From: Geothermobacter hydrogeniphilus
GTDB taxonomy: Bacteria > Desulfobacterota > Desulfuromonadia > Desulfuromonadales > Geothermobacteraceae
Direction: 5' to 3'
Assembly: GCF_002898515.1 (NCBI RefSeq)
Contig: NZ_PPFX01000002.1
Location: 91,594 to 155,593 of the forward strand
Length of the DNA stretch: 64,000 bases
Shown: positions 50,789 through 64,000 of the stretch, in pieces
Position numbering within the stretch: position 1 is the first letter of the stretch
Layout of the letters: each line of letters begins with the position of its first letter
Notes under the pieces: model-generated
Databases searched by the model: none
Told to the model about the DNA's origin: nothing
What the model saw: the letters and a program-made list of their open reading frames with translations, nothing else
Made by a program: the position numbers and the translations under genes

Positions 50789-50789
50789 G

Positions 50790-54971
<4,182 letters not shown>

Positions 54972-55002
54972 AACACATCCTCCTTAGTGGATGGCAGCTT
55001 TT

Positions 55003-58000
55003 TTACGCGTCGTCCTCTTCCAGCAGCTCTACATCGAGACAGAGCGACTGCAGTTCCTTGACCAGCACGTTGAAGGACTCGGGCAGGCCGGCCTCCAGGG
55101 TGTGCTTGCCTTTGACGATCGCCTCGTACATCCGGGTCCGACCGGCAACATCATCCGATTTGACGGTGAGGAATTCCTGCAGCGCGTGAGCCGCGCCGTA
55201 GGCTTCCATCGCCCAGACCTCCATCTCCCCGAGACGCTGGCCACCGAACTGCGCCTTGCCACCGAGCGGTTGCTGGGTAACAAGACTATAGGGACCGATG
55301 GAACGGGCATGGATCTTGTCATCAACCAGATGGTGCAGCTTGAGCATATACATGATGCCCACGGTGACCTGTTCCTTGAAGGGTTCGCCGGTCTTGCCGT
55401 CGTAAAGGGTCATCTGGCCGCTGGTGGGAACCCCGGCCTTCTCCATCTGCGCCTTCATCTGCTCCTCGCTGACACCTTCGAAAACCGGCGTCGCCATCGG
55501 CACACCGGAAGAAAGCCGGCGGGCAAGACTGCGGGTTTCAGAGTCGGAAAGGCCGTCAATGAAAGAATTCAGTTCTTTATTACCATAACACGACTTGATC
55601 TGCTTCTTCATCGCCGCGGTGCTGAACCTGGTTTCCATCATCTGCTGAATCTGCTGCCCCAGGCCGCGAGCGGCGAGTCCGAGATGGGTCTCCAGAATCT
55701 GCCCGACGTTCATACGCGATGGCACGCCGAGGGGATTGAGGACAATCTCAACCGGTGTTCCGTCAGCCATATAAGGCATGTCTTCTTCCGGCAGGATGCG
55801 GGAAAGGACACCCTTGTTGCCGTGGCGTCCGGCCATCTTGTCACCGACCGAAAGTTTGCGCTTGATGGCGATATAAACCTTGACCATCTTGATCACGCCC
55901 GGCGGCAGATCATCGCCACGCTTGAGCTTCTCGATCTTGTCGCTGAAAACACCGCGGATCAGCTCTTCCCGCTCGGAAAGACGAGCGAACAGAGTGGCGA
56001 CCTTCTCCTCAACCTCGTCGGCCTTGGCGAGGCTGATCTCCTGCCACTGGCTGAAGGGAACCTTGTCAAGGGATTCGGCCGTAAGCTTTTTGCCCTTGCT
56101 GATGACCACCTTGCCGGTCACATCGTTAACAGTAACCGCCGAGGTCTGGCCGACCAGCAGCTGTTCAAGCTTACCGTGGGCCGATTCCCGGATGATGCGG
56201 ATCTCATCATCCTGGTCCTTGAGAAGTTTTTCGATTTCGGCATTCTCGATCAACTCGGTGCGGGCATCCTTGTCGGACCCTTTGCGCGAGAAAACCCGTG
56301 CCCCGATCACCACACCTTCAACCCCCGGCGGCACCCGCAGCGAGGTGTCACGAACGTCACCGGCTTTTTCGCCGAAAATGGCGCGCAGCAGTTTTTCCTC
56401 CGGGGAAAGCTGGGTTTCGCCCTTCGGAGTGATCTTGCCGACCATGATATCACCCGGTTTGACTTCGGCGCCGATGCGGATAATACCGGATTCATCGAGA
56501 TCGGCCAGAGCATCCTCTCCGAGGTTGGGAATATCGTCGGTAATCTCTTCCTTGCCGAGCTTGGTGTCGCGGGCGACACACTCGAACTCCTCGACATGGA
56601 TCGAGGTATAGCGATCCTCCTTGACCAGTTTTTCGCTGATCAGGATCGAATCCTCGAAGTTGTAACCATGCCAGGGCATGAAAGCGACCAATACGTTCTG
56701 GCCGAGGGCCAGCTCCCCGTACTGAGTCGACGGACCGTCGGCGATAATCTCGCCCCGCTTGACATGATCACCCACTTCAACGATCGGCTTCTGGTTGAGG
56801 CAGGTGTTCTGATTGGAACGGATGAACTTGATCATGTTGTAGATATCAACACCGGTGCCGGTCTCGTCAATCTCACCCTCATCGATCTTGACCACGATCC
56901 GGTCGGCGTCGACCGCCTCGACAATACCATCGTGACGCGCCACCACCGCGGCGCCCGAATCGTGGGCGACAACCCGCTCCATGCCGGTACCGACCAGCGG
57001 CGCGTCGGCACGCAGCAGAGGAACCGCCTGGCGCTGCATGTTCGACCCCATCAGAGCGCGGTTGGCGTCGTCATTTTCCAGAAACGGAATCAGGGCCGCG
57101 GCAACCGAAACCAGCTGTTTCGGAGAGACATCCATCAACTGGATGTCATCGCGGTTCATCAGCATGAACTCACCACTCTGCCGGGCATTGACCAGTTCGT
57201 TGACGAACCGGCCCTTGTCGTCGAGCGGCGCGTTGGCCTGGGCGATGGCGTGCCCCTCTTCTTCAAGCGCTGAAAAGTACTTGATCTCTGCGGTCACCTT
57301 GCCGTCCTTGACAATCCGGTACGGGGTCTCGACAAAACCATGCTCGTTGATCCGCGCGTAGGTCGACAGCGAGGCGATCAGACCGATGTTCGGTCCCTCC
57401 GGGGTCTCGATCGGACAGACCCGCCCGTAATGGGTCGGGTGTACGTCACGAACCTCGAATCCCGCCCGTTCACGGGTCAGACCACCCGGGCCAAGCGCCG
57501 ACAGGCGTCGCTTGTGAGTGATCTCGGAAAGCGGATTGGTCTGGTCCATGAACTGGGAAAGCTGGGAAGAGCCGAAGAACTCCTTGACCACTGCCGAGAC
57601 CGGCTTGGAATTGACCAGGTCATGCGGCATCAGGCTGTCGGCTTCCTGCAGGCTCATGCGCTCCTTGATGGCACGCTCCATGCGCACCAGACCGACCCGG
57701 TACTGGTTCTCCAGCAGTTCTCCGACAGCGCGAACGCGACGGTTGCCGAGATGATCGATGTCATCGATGGAACCCTTGCCGTTGCGCAGGTCAACAAGGT
57801 AGCGCACCACCTCAAGGATATCTTCCTTCGTCAGCGTGCTGTGCTCCAGCGGAGTCTCCAGCCCGAGTTTGTAATTCAGCTTCAGGCGGCCGACGGCAGA
57901 GAGATCGTAACGATCGGGGTTAAAGAACAGTCCCTCGAAGAGCGCGGTGGCACTGCGCAGGGTCGGCGGATCTCCAGGACGCAGGCGGCGGTAGATCTCG

Positions 58001-59112
58001 ATAATCGCCTCTTCCTCGTTGGCAACCTTGTCGAGCAGCAGGGTATCGCGCAGGTAAGGGCCGACATAGAGGTTATCGATGAACAGCAGGTTGAACTGCT
58101 CGATGCCACGCTGCTTGATTTCCTCCAGTTTGGCTTCAGTCACCTCTTCATTGCACTCGATGACCACCTCACCGGTGGCGGTGTCCACCACGTCAGTGGA
58201 AGCGATACGACCGACCAGGGACTCCTCGGCCACGACGATCGAATCGACCTTGGCCTCTTCGATTTTACGCAGCGCGGCCTTGGTGAACTTGCGGCCGGCC
58301 TTGACCAGAACTTCTCCCTTGCTGTTACAGACATCGGTTTCGGCCCGTTGACCGGCCAGCAGTTCAAGGTTGACGGTTTTCCTGAACTGCCCGTCACTGA
58401 AAGAAATCTGTTCGGTGTCGTAATAATAGTTGAGCAACTCCTCCGTGCTGTAGCCCAGGGCCTTGAGCAACACAGTGGCGGGCAGTTTTCGCCGACGATC
58501 GATGCGCACGTAGAGGATATCTTTATGGTCAAAATCAAAGTCGAGCCAGGACCCTCGGTAGGGAATCACCCGGGCGCTGAACAGGATCTTGCCGGAGGAA
58601 TGAGTCTTCCCCTTGTCATGGTCGAAAAAGACCCCGGGGGAACGATGCAACTGGCTGACGATGACTCTTTCAGTCCCGTTGATAATAAAGGTGCCGTTTT
58701 CGGTCATCAGCGGAATTTCACCGAAATAGACTTCCTGCTCCTTGATGTCACGAATCGACTGAACTCCCGATTCCTTGTCGACATCCCAGGAAACCAGGCG
58801 CACCCGAACCTTGACCGGAGCGGCGAAAGTCATACCGCGCTGATGACATTCTTCCACATCGTACTTCGGTGTACCGAGGGAATAGGAGACGTATTCCAGA
58901 GAACTGGTCTCACTGAAATCGCGGATCGGAAAAACCGAACGAAAAACCGCTTCCAGCCCGATGCACTGACGCGCCGACGCGGGCAGGTCAGACTGCAGAA
59001 AACGTTTATAGGAGTTTTTCTGAATGTCGATGAGGTTGGGGATATCAATAATTTTCTTGATATCGGCGAAGTGCTTCCTCAGCAACTGGTTATTCGCAAT
59101 CGAATAAGCCAT
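55003..59112 (-). CDS. rpoB: RNA polymerase subunit beta
   Basis: A 1369-residue subunit. The rifampicin pocket [34 protein letters not shown] sequence is present with wild-type-like residues, as are the GHKVTDLK-like segment [17 protein letters not shown] and the C-terminal [18 protein letters not shown]. The ATG is at 59112. The gene follows rplL after 209 bases holding two hairpins. Confidence 0.97.
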   Translation of the reverse strand: MAYSIANNQLLRKHFADIKKIIDIPNLIDIQKNSYKRFLQSDLPASARQCIGLEAVFRSVFPIRDFSETSSLEYVSYSLGTPKYDVEECHQRGMTFAAPVKVRVRLVSWDVDKESGVQSIRDIKEQEVYFGEIPLMTENGTFIINGTERVIVSQLHRSPGVFFDHDKGKTHSSGKILFSARVIPYRGSWLDFDFDHKDILYVRIDRRRKLPATVLLKALGYSTEELLNYYYDTEQISFSDGQFRKTVNLELLAGQRAETDVCNSKGEVLVKAGRKFTKAALRKIEEAKVDSIVVAEESLVGRIASTDVVDTATGEVVIECNEEVTEAKLEEIKQRGIEQFNLLFIDNLYVGPYLRDTLLLDKVANEEEAIIEIYRRLRPGDPPTLRSATALFEGLFFNPDRYDLSAVGRLKLNYKLGLETPLEHSTLTKEDILEVVRYLVDLRNGKGSIDDIDHLGNRRVRAVGELLENQYRVGLVRMERAIKERMSLQEADSLMPHDLVNSKPVSAVVKEFFGSSQLSQFMDQTNPLSEITHKRRLSALGPGGLTRERAGFEVRDVHPTHYGRVCPIETPEGPNIGLIASLSTYARINEHGFVETPYRIVKDGKVTAEIKYFSALEEEGHAIAQANAPLDDKGRFVNELVNARQSGEFMLMNRDDIQLMDVSPKQLVSVAAALIPFLENDDANRALMGSNMQRQAVPLLRADAPLVGTGMERVVAHDSGAAVVARHDGIVEAVDADRIVVKIDEGEIDETGTGVDIYNMIKFIRSNQNTCLNQKPIVEVGDHVKRGEIIADGPSTQYGELALGQNVLVAFMPWHGYNFEDSILISEKLVKEDRYTSIHVEEFECVARDTKLGKEEITDDIPNLGEDALADLDESGIIRIGAEVKPGDIMVGKITPKGETQLSPEEKLLRAIFGEKAGDVRDTSLRVPPGVEGVVIGARVFSRKGSDKDARTELIENAEIEKLLKDQDDEIRIIRESAHGKLEQLLVGQTSAVTVNDVTGKVVISKGKKLTAESLDKVPFSQWQEISLAKADEVEEKVATLFARLSEREELIRGVFSDKIEKLKRGDDLPPGVIKMVKVYIAIKRKLSVGDKMAGRHGNKGVLSRILPEEDMPYMADGTPVEIVLNPLGVPSRMNVGQILETHLGLAARGLGQQIQQMMETRFSTAAMKKQIKSCYGNKELNSFIDGLSDSETRSLARRLSSGVPMATPVFEGVSEEQMKAQMEKAGVPTSGQMTLYDGKTGEPFKEQVTVGIMYMLKLHHLVDDKIHARSIGPYSLVTQQPLGGKAQFGGQRLGEMEVWAMEAYGAAHALQEFLTVKSDDVAGRTRMYEAIVKGKHTLEAGLPESFNVLVKELQSLCLDVELLEEDDA

Positions 59113-59184
59113 GGGTTCTCCTTTGATGTGTCCACGTAACGCCGGCCGGGCGTCCGCAGAACCCCTTTGGAATCAAGACTTTAC

Positions 59185-59210
59185 TTGTTCGGGGCGATTG
59201 CCCGGAACAA
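59185..59210 (-). other. Hairpin in the rplL-rpoB gap (distal)
   Basis: Arms TTGTTCGGGGC and GCCCGGAACAA pair over 11 bp with one mismatch and a 4-base loop. No T-tract follows. It may help process the rplL-rpoB mRNA, or be chance. Confidence 0.45.
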
Positions 59211-59269
59211 CCCCTCGCCAGGGCCGCTGACGGCGGTGGGAAACAGCCCGGGCATATGAAAGTAAGAAT

Positions 59270-59296
59270 AGCCAAGGCCGCGAGGCGACCTTGGCT
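59270..59296 (-). terminator. Hairpin after rplL, candidate attenuator
   Basis: A stem of 8 perfect pairs (AGCCAAGG / CCTTGGCT), extendable by 3 with one wobble, has a 5-11 base loop and is followed by the moderately T-rich ATTCTTACTTTC. It lies 25 bases after the rplL stop. A partial terminator between rplL and rpoB is known in E. coli, and would set L7/L12 output above that of RNA polymerase. Confidence 0.6.
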
Positions 59297-59321
59297 TGAC
59301 ACAGAATGTATGGATCAGGAA

Positions 59322-59705
59322 CTATTTGAGTTCCACCGAAGCGCCGGCTTCTTCCAGCTGCTTCTTGATGTCTTCGGCCTCATCCTTGCCGGCCGCTTCC
59401 TTGATGGTGTTCGGAGCACCGTCAACCATTTCCTTGGCTTCTTTCAGACCCAGGCCGGTGATGGCGCGAACCACCTTGATGACGTTGATCTTCTTGTCGC
59501 CGACAGCGGTCAGGACAACATCGAACTCGTCTTTCTCTTCGGCCGCGGCAGCTTCACCACCGGCGACGGGACCGGCGGCCACGGCAACCGGAGCGGCGGC
59601 GGACACGCCGAACTTGTCTTCCAGTTCCTTGACCAGTTCGGACAGTTCCAGCACCGACATGTTCTCGATGAACTCAATAACCTGTTCTTTGGTAACTTCA
59701 GCCAT
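59322..59705 (-). CDS. rplL: 50S ribosomal protein L7/L12
   Basis: A 127-residue stalk protein: N-terminal dimerisation domain, Ala/Gly/Pro hinge (about 36-56), and a C-terminal factor-binding domain with [20 protein letters not shown]. It is strongly acidic. It follows rplJ by 55 bases. Confidence 0.97.
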   Translation of the reverse strand: MAEVTKEQVIEFIENMSVLELSELVKELEDKFGVSAAAPVAVAAGPVAGGEAAAAEEKDEFDVVLTAVGDKKINVIKVVRAITGLGLKEAKEMVDGAPNTIKEAAGKDEAEDIKKQLEEAGASVELK

Positions 59706-59760
59706 GATTCAATTCTCCGTATAAATAGAAAGTGTTTAAAATTTTGTTTCAAATCCCTGT

Positions 59761-60279
59761 TCAGGCGGCTTTCTTTTCCTGCACGGCGGCAAGAACCTGA
59801 ACCAGGGACCGCGGAACGGCGGCCAGTACACCAACGAAGTTGCTGACCGGCGCATTGATCGAACCGAGCATCTTGGCCAGCAGAACTTCGCGGCTGGGCA
59901 GATCGGACAGTGCCTTGATGGCGTCCAGGTCGAGCGCCTTGCCTTCGAGGGATCCACCCTTGAGCTCGAATTTGCCGTTGGCCTTGGCAAAATCACTGAG
60001 GACCTTGGCCGGGGCCACCGGGTCATCACCGGCGATGGCAAGCGCCGTCGGGCCGTTCAGAAATTCCTCAAGGCAGGCATTGTCGGTATCCTTGATGGCA
60101 AGCTTGAGCAGAGTGTTCTTGACCACTTTGTACTCAACACCAGCTTCACGAAGCTTGCCACGCAGATCATTGACTTCTTCGACAGTCAGCCCACGGTAAT
60201 CGGCCACAAATGTAGCGGTCGCGGCTGACAGCTTGCCGTTCAATTCGGCGACAACTTCCTGTTTCGTATTTCGATTCAA
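59761..60279 (-). CDS. rplJ: 50S ribosomal protein L10
   Basis: A 172-residue stalk base protein that binds L7/L12 dimers through its C-terminal helix. ATFVADYRGLTVEEVNDLR and the C-terminal LVQVLAAVQEKKAA are typical. It starts with TTG at 60279, with GGAGGAGAGACG upstream; part of that site pairs with an upstream sequence (see the leader). L10 is the known repressor of this operon. Confidence 0.96.
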   Translation of the reverse strand: MNRNTKQEVVAELNGKLSAATATFVADYRGLTVEEVNDLRGKLREAGVEYKVVKNTLLKLAIKDTDNACLEEFLNGPTALAIAGDDPVAPAKVLSDFAKANGKFELKGGSLEGKALDLDAIKALSDLPSREVLLAKMLGSINAPVSNFVGVLAAVPRSLVQVLAAVQEKKAA

Positions 60280-60280
60280 C

Positions 60281-60430
60281 GTCTCTCCTCCTTTCTTCGG
60301 TATTTCCGGATGCCTCGTGGGTCCGGGACCCAGTCTGAGGCGCGGGAGAGACGATTCAGAGGTCGTCCTTCCGTCCTCGGCCTCGGCAGGTGGCGAGTTC
60401 CATTAAACGCGCATGCGTACCTGCTGTCTT
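60281..60430 (-). promoter_or_regulatory. rplJ leader (L10 autoregulatory leader)
   Basis: The 223-base gap after rplA contains an L10-leader-like fold. Arms GCAGGT / ACCTGC (60386-60391 and 60419-60424) enclose an AU-containing loop with TTTAATGG, the form of the L10 kink-turn target. Nearer the gene, GTCTCTCC (60345-60352) can pair with GGAGAGAC (60281-60288), part of the rplJ Shine-Dalgarno. Between them is a further GC-rich hairpin. Repression by L10-L7/L12 is inferred from the known family. Confidence 0.75.
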
Positions 60431-60502
60431 TGACCGGGTGCTGAAAGCTATGTCTGAACTGACCGACAGGTCAGGTTGAAGGTCTTTAATCCTTCATCTT
60501 TC

Positions 60503-61204
60503 TTATTTGACCAGAGCCTGCAGGGCGGGGACATCGAGATTGATGCCGGGGCCCATGGTGCTTGAGAGACTGACCTTCTTCAGGTACGTCCCCTTGGCAG
60601 TACTCGGTTTAGCCTTGATCAGAGCATCCATCAGGGCGAGAACATTGCCCTGCAGTTTCTCAACATCAAAGGACACCTTGCCCACCGGGGCATGAATAAT
60701 CCCGGCTTTCTCGACACGGTATTCAACCTTGCCCGACTTGGCCTCTTCAACCGCCCTGGTAACTTCAAAAGTCACAGTGCCGACCTTGGGATTCGGCATC
60801 AGACCACGCGGTCCGAGCAGGCGGCCGATCTTGCCGACCGTTCCCATCATGTCAGGCGTCGCGATAGCGGTATCGAAATCGAACCAGCCTTCTTTGATTT
60901 TCTCGACAAGGTCCTCGCCGCCGACGAAATCGGCCCCGGCAGCAGTTGCCTCCTGGGCTTTCTCGCCCTTGGCGAAGACAACAACACGAACCGTCTTGCC
61001 GAGCCCGTTGGGAAGCACTACCGCGCCGCGAACCATCTGGTCAGCCTTGCGCGGATCAACTCCGAGCCGAACCGCCATATCCACGGTTTCATCGAATTTG
61101 GCATGCGCAGTTTCCTTGAGCAGCGCCAGCGCTTCATCAAGCGCGTAGGTCGATTCACGATCGACCTTGCCCTTGGCTTCAGTATGTTTTTTTCCTACCG
61201 CCAT
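60503..61204 (-). CDS. rplA: 50S ribosomal protein L1
   Basis: A 233-residue stalk protein that helps E-site tRNA release. [24 protein letters not shown] and the [11 protein letters not shown] segment are diagnostic. L1 represses the L11 operon in E. coli. The ATG at 61204 follows rplK by 27 bases. Confidence 0.97.
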   Translation of the reverse strand: MAVGKKHTEAKGKVDRESTYALDEALALLKETAHAKFDETVDMAVRLGVDPRKADQMVRGAVVLPNGLGKTVRVVVFAKGEKAQEATAAGADFVGGEDLVEKIKEGWFDFDTAIATPDMMGTVGKIGRLLGPRGLMPNPKVGTVTFEVTRAVEEAKSGKVEYRVEKAGIIHAPVGKVSFDVEKLQGNVLALMDALIKAKPSTAKGTYLKKVSLSSTMGPGINLDVPALQALVK

Positions 61205-61231
61205 GGTTCAATCTCCAACTGGAACGGAATG

Positions 61232-61657
61232 TTACCCTTCAACCTCGAGACCCATGCTGCGCGCGGTACCTTCCACGGTTCGCATCGCTGCCTCAATGTC
61301 AAAAGCGTTAAGATCGGGCATCTTGATCTGGGCGATTTCCCACACCTGATCACGCGTAACCTTGCCACACTTTTCCTTGTTCGGAACTCCGGAGCCCTTC
61401 TGCAGCTTGGCCGCCTTGAGCAGCAGTACCGCCGCCGGCGGAGTCTTGGTGATAAAGGAAAATGAGCGATCGGCATAGACGGTGATAACCACCGGAATGA
61501 TCATGCCGGCTTCGCTCTGGGTCTTGGCATTGAACGCCTTGCAGAACTCCATGATGTTGACACCGTGCTGACCGAGCGCCGGGCCGACCGGAGGCGAGGG
61601 GTTTGCCTGTCCGGCAGGGATCTGCAGCTTAATCTGTCCAATAACCTTCTTGGCCAT
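61232..61657 (-). CDS. rplK: 50S ribosomal protein L11
   Basis: A 141-residue protein of the GTPase-associated centre, target of thiostrepton. [20 protein letters not shown] and the C-terminal [13 protein letters not shown] are typical. The ATG at 61657 is 36 bases after nusG. Confidence 0.97.
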   Translation of the reverse strand: MAKKVIGQIKLQIPAGQANPSPPVGPALGQHGVNIMEFCKAFNAKTQSEAGMIIPVVITVYADRSFSFITKTPPAAVLLLKAAKLQKGSGVPNKEKCGKVTRDQVWEIAQIKMPDLNAFDIEAAMRTVEGTARSMGLEVEG

Positions 61658-61693
61658 GAGAGACTCCTTGAGTGAAAACTATCGCGACCAGCG

Positions 61694-62227
61694 TCAGCTG
61701 GTTTTTTCGACCTGTATAAATTCAAGTTCGACCGGGGTCACCCGACCGAAAATACTGACCATGACTTTGAGCTTCGCCCGCTCCGGCTTGACATCTTCAA
61801 CCACGCCGGTGAAATTGAGAAACGGGCCATCAATGACACGCACCGTCTCGCCGACTTCAAATTCAACCTTCGGCTTGGGATGGTCGACACCTTCCTCCAT
61901 CCGACTTGCGATCTTGGCAACCTCTTCGTCCGGGATCGCGGGCGGGTTGGTACCACCGCCGACAAAACCGGTCACTTTGGGGGTATCCTTGACAACGTGC
62001 CAGGTTTCGTTGGTCAATTCCATCTGCACCAGGATGTAACCGGGAAAGAACTTGCGCGTAGAAGTCTTGCGTTCGCCCTTCTTCAGTTCCACCACAGTCT
62101 CGGACGGGATCAGGATTTCACCGAACTCCTCCTCGGCGCCCAACTGCCGGATTCGCTCTTCCAGATTGGCCTTGACCTTGTTTTCATAACCGGAGTAAGT
62201 GTGAACTCCATACCATTTCATCGTCAT
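61694..62227 (-). CDS. nusG: Transcription termination/antitermination factor NusG
   Basis: A 177-residue factor that binds RNA polymerase and links it to Rho or to S10. The N-terminal NGN domain ([25 protein letters not shown]) and a C-terminal KOW domain ([19 protein letters not shown]) are clear. I chose the ATG at 62227 (MTMKWYG), with GGGAGG 5-6 bases upstream; the in-frame extension to 62314 runs into secE. It follows secE by 19 bases. Confidence 0.96.
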   Translation of the reverse strand: MTMKWYGVHTYSGYENKVKANLEERIRQLGAEEEFGEILIPSETVVELKKGERKTSTRKFFPGYILVQMELTNETWHVVKDTPKVTGFVGGGTNPPAIPDEEVAKIASRMEEGVDHPKPKVEFEVGETVRVIDGPFLNFTGVVEDVKPERAKLKVMVSIFGRVTPVELEFIQVEKTS

Positions 62228-62246
62228 CGGAACCTCCCCTCCACCT

Positions 62247-62432
62247 TCAATTAAGCAGCATGCGAACTGCGGTGGACAAGGCCGAATCGACCACCCAGAG
62301 AAAAACCGCAACAATCATGACCAGTACAACCACCACGATGGTCGAACTGTAGGTCTCCTTGCGGGTGGGCCAGGTAACTTTTTTCAGTTCACTCTTGACG
62401 TTGCCGAGAAACTCGTTCGTTTTGCCAATCAC
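62247..62432 (-). CDS. secE: Preprotein translocase subunit SecE
   Basis: A 61-residue single-span form. SELKKVTWPTRKETYSST is the conserved amphipathic hinge, followed by one membrane segment (about 32-52, IVVVVLVMIVAVFLWVV). I chose the GTG at 62432 (MIGKTNEFLGNVK), with GGAG 9 bases upstream; an upstream TTG at 62447 adds 5 residues but its AGGA site is too close. It follows the tRNA-Trp gene directly. Confidence 0.9.
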   Translation of the reverse strand: MIGKTNEFLGNVKSELKKVTWPTRKETYSSTIVVVVLVMIVAVFLWVVDSALSTAVRMLLN

Positions 62433-62468
62433 TATGCGCTTCTCCAATCCTGGAGAGGGTTATTAAAG

Positions 62469-62545
62469 TGGCAGGCCAGGAGGGACTCGAACCCCCAACC
62501 CCCGGTTTTGGAGACCGGTGCACTAGCCAATTGTGCTACTGGCCT
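62469..62545 (-). tRNA. tRNA-Trp (CCA)
   Basis: A 77-nt tRNA with acceptor AGGCCAG / CTGGCCT, discriminator G and encoded CCA. The anticodon stem CCGGT / ACCGG encloses CTCCAAA, so the anticodon is CCA. It lies between rpmG and secE, a frequent position in the tuf-secE-nusG block. Confidence 0.96.
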
Positions 62546-62604
62546 GCAGACAAAAAGCCACAGCGGACTGCGGCCGAAACCATGAACGACCGGATGATCA
62601 CCGA

Positions 62605-62754
62605 CTACTTGGTTTCCTTGTGCGGTGTATGCTTGCGGCAGAACCGACAGTATTTCTTGAACTCAAGCCGGTCCGGCGTGGTCTTCTTGTTCTTGGTGGT
62701 CGTATAATTTCGCTGCTTGCACTCAGTGCAAGCGAGAGTAACAATATCCCGCAT
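62605..62754 (-). CDS. rpmG: 50S ribosomal protein L33 (zinc form)
   Basis: A 49-residue protein: [20 protein letters not shown] and on to a tail of HTPHKETK. Cys9, Cys12, Cys36 and Cys39 give a zinc ribbon. The ATG at 62754 has GAGGAA 8 bases upstream, next to a strong hairpin. It lies between tuf2 and tRNA-Trp. Confidence 0.95.
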   Translation of the reverse strand: MRDIVTLACTECKQRNYTTTKNKKTTPDRLEFKKYCRFCRKHTPHKETK

Positions 62755-62769
62755 GATAAAAATTCCTCA

Positions 62770-62793
62770 GCCCCCTCCCGCACGGGAGGGGGC
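62770..62793 (-). terminator. Strong GC hairpin between tuf2 and rpmG
   Basis: A 10-bp stem (GCCCCCTCCC / GGGAGGGGGC) with a 4-base loop is followed by TGAGGAA and then TTTTT. It resembles an intrinsic terminator with a late U-tract, which overlaps the rpmG ribosome site. It may cut down read-through from tuf2 into the secE-nusG block. Confidence 0.6.
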
Positions 62794-62808
62794 CTGTATG
62801 CCCTTAAA

Positions 62809-63999
62809 TTACTCGATAACTTCGCTGACGACGCCGGCACCGACGGTGCGGCCGCCTTCGCGGATGGCGAAACGCAGTTCCTTGTCCATGGCGATCGGGG
62901 TGATCAGATTGATCTCCATCGCCACGTTGTCGCCAGGCATGACCATCTCGGTCCCCTCGGGGAGAGTACAGATCCCGGTCACGTCGGTGGTGCGGAAGTA
63001 GAACTGCGGACGATAGCCCTTGAAGAATGGGGTATGACGACCACCCTCTTCCTTGGTCAGGATGTAGGCCTCGGCCTTGAACCTGGTGTGCGGGGTGATG
63101 CTGCCCGGCTTCGCCAGAACCTGGCCGCGCTCGATCTCCTCGCGCTTCACGCCGCGCAGCAGAACACCGATGTTGTCACCGGCCTGCCCCTGGTCCAGCA
63201 ACTTGCGGAACATCTCGACGCCGGTCACGACGGTCTTGCTGGTCTCCTTCATGCCGACGATCTCGATCTCCTCGCCGACCTTGACAACCCCACGCTCGAC
63301 ACGACCGGTGGCCACGGTACCGCGACCGGAAATCGAGAAAACATCCTCGACCGGCATCAGGAAAGGCTTGTCGATGTCACGCTCCGGGGTCGGAATGTAG
63401 CTGTCGACCTGAGCCATCAGTTCAAGAACCTTGTCTTTACCAATGGCGTCGTCACGACCTTCGAGGGCGGCCAGAGCACTGCCGGCCACAATCGGAATAT
63501 CGTCACCGGGGAAGTCGTAGCTGGAGAGCAGCTCGCGAACTTCAAGCTCGACCAGCTCCATCAACTCCTCGTCATCGACCATGTCGGCCTTGTTGAGGAA
63601 GACAACCATCGCCGGAACACCGACCTGACGGGCGAGCAGGATATGCTCACGGGTCTGCGGCATCGGACCGTCGGCCGCGGACACGACCAGGATCGCGCCG
63701 TCCATCTGCGCAGCACCGGTGATCATGTTCTTGACGTAGTCGGCATGACCCGGGCAGTCAACATGGGCGTAATGCCGGGTGTCGGTCTCATATTCGACAT
63801 GGGCGGTGGCAATGGTGATACCGCGCTCGCGCTCTTCGGGAGCGTTGTCGATCTGGTCAAAGGCCATCGCCTCGGCGCCGCCGGCTTCGGCGAGAACCTT
63901 GGTGATAGCGGCAGTCAGCGTGGTCTTGCCATGGTCAACGTGGCCGATGGTGCCGATGTTGACATGGGGCTTTGTTCTTTCAAACTTTTCCTTGGACAT
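62809..63999 (-). CDS. tuf2: Elongation factor Tu, copy 2
   Basis: A complete 396-residue EF-Tu; the start codon ATG is one base from the window edge. G1 GHVDHGKT is at 19-26 and NKAD follows. The product is identical to copy 1 (46439-47629). The two genes differ at five bases in 1191, all silent, which points to recent gene conversion. Its promoter, perhaps with other tRNA genes, lies outside the window. Confidence 0.98.
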   Translation of the reverse strand: MSKEKFERTKPHVNIGTIGHVDHGKTTLTAAITKVLAEAGGAEAMAFDQIDNAPEERERGITIATAHVEYETDTRHYAHVDCPGHADYVKNMITGAAQMDGAILVVSAADGPMPQTREHILLARQVGVPAMVVFLNKADMVDDEELMELVELEVRELLSSYDFPGDDIPIVAGSALAALEGRDDAIGKDKVLELMAQVDSYIPTPERDIDKPFLMPVEDVFSISGRGTVATGRVERGVVKVGEEIEIVGMKETSKTVVTGVEMFRKLLDQGQAGDNIGVLLRGVKREEIERGQVLAKPGSITPHTRFKAEAYILTKEEGGRHTPFFKGYRPQFYFRTTDVTGICTLPEGTEMVMPGDNVAMEINLITPIAMDKELRFAIREGGRTVGAGVVSEVIE

Positions 64000-64000
64000 T

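Overview
The window is a chromosomal core region in which every gene lies on the minus strand. It looks like a Desulfuromonadales (Geobacter/Pelobacter/Desulfuromonas-type) deltaproteobacterium. The reasons are the gene order trpE-trpG-trpD-trpC-trpB2-trpF-trpB, the cdaA-cdaR-glmM-pdxJ-acpS cluster in a Gram-negative that also carries lptD, the moderately GC-rich sequence, and the frequent GTG/TTG starts behind strong AGGAGG sites. The genus is inferred from protein style and synteny, not from rRNA.

Read in the direction of transcription (high to low coordinates), the window starts with tuf2, rpmG, tRNA-Trp, secE, nusG, rplK, rplA, an L10-type leader, rplJ, rplL, rpoB and rpoC (64000-50790). 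A hairpin and a strong sigma70-type promoter follow. That promoter opens the str-S10-spc-alpha superoperon: rpsL, rpsG, fusA, tuf1, rpsJ, then the S10 and spc ribosomal proteins, secY, adk, map, rpmJ, rpsM, rpsK, rpsD, rpoA, rplQ (50640-31371). It closes with a textbook intrinsic terminator, and the trp operon promoter lies 13 bases beyond the terminator T-tract.

The trp operon (31235-24077) carries both a TrpB1-type and a TrpB2-type beta subunit. trpA is absent from it. Below the operon sit a palindromic repeat-like element, a DEAD-box helicase and a family 5 uracil-DNA glycosylase. A second promoter then drives trpA, an MBL-fold hydrolase, accD, folC, lptD and ftsB. Next, a promoter drives a small four-cysteine protein, argS and a SPOR-domain protein. 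Another drives tRNA-fMet and tRNA-Met, followed by tilS, ftsH, folP, cdaA, cdaR, glmM, pdxJ, acpS, nnrDE, a CBS protein, tsaE, lpdA and the 5' part of a lysC-like aspartokinase cut by the window edge.

Most of the content is housekeeping: translation, transcription, protein export, tryptophan, folate, cofactor and cell-envelope functions. I found no CRISPR, phage, insertion sequence, defence island or biosynthetic cluster, and no clearly undescribed multi-gene system. The points most worth a second look are the palindromic element at 23928-24044, the small Cys4 protein ahead of argS, the acidic tail on ribosomal protein L17, the c-di-AMP synthase cluster in a Gram-negative, the twin TrpB arrangement, the near-identical tuf pair and the leader fold that appears to occlude the rplJ Shine-Dalgarno.
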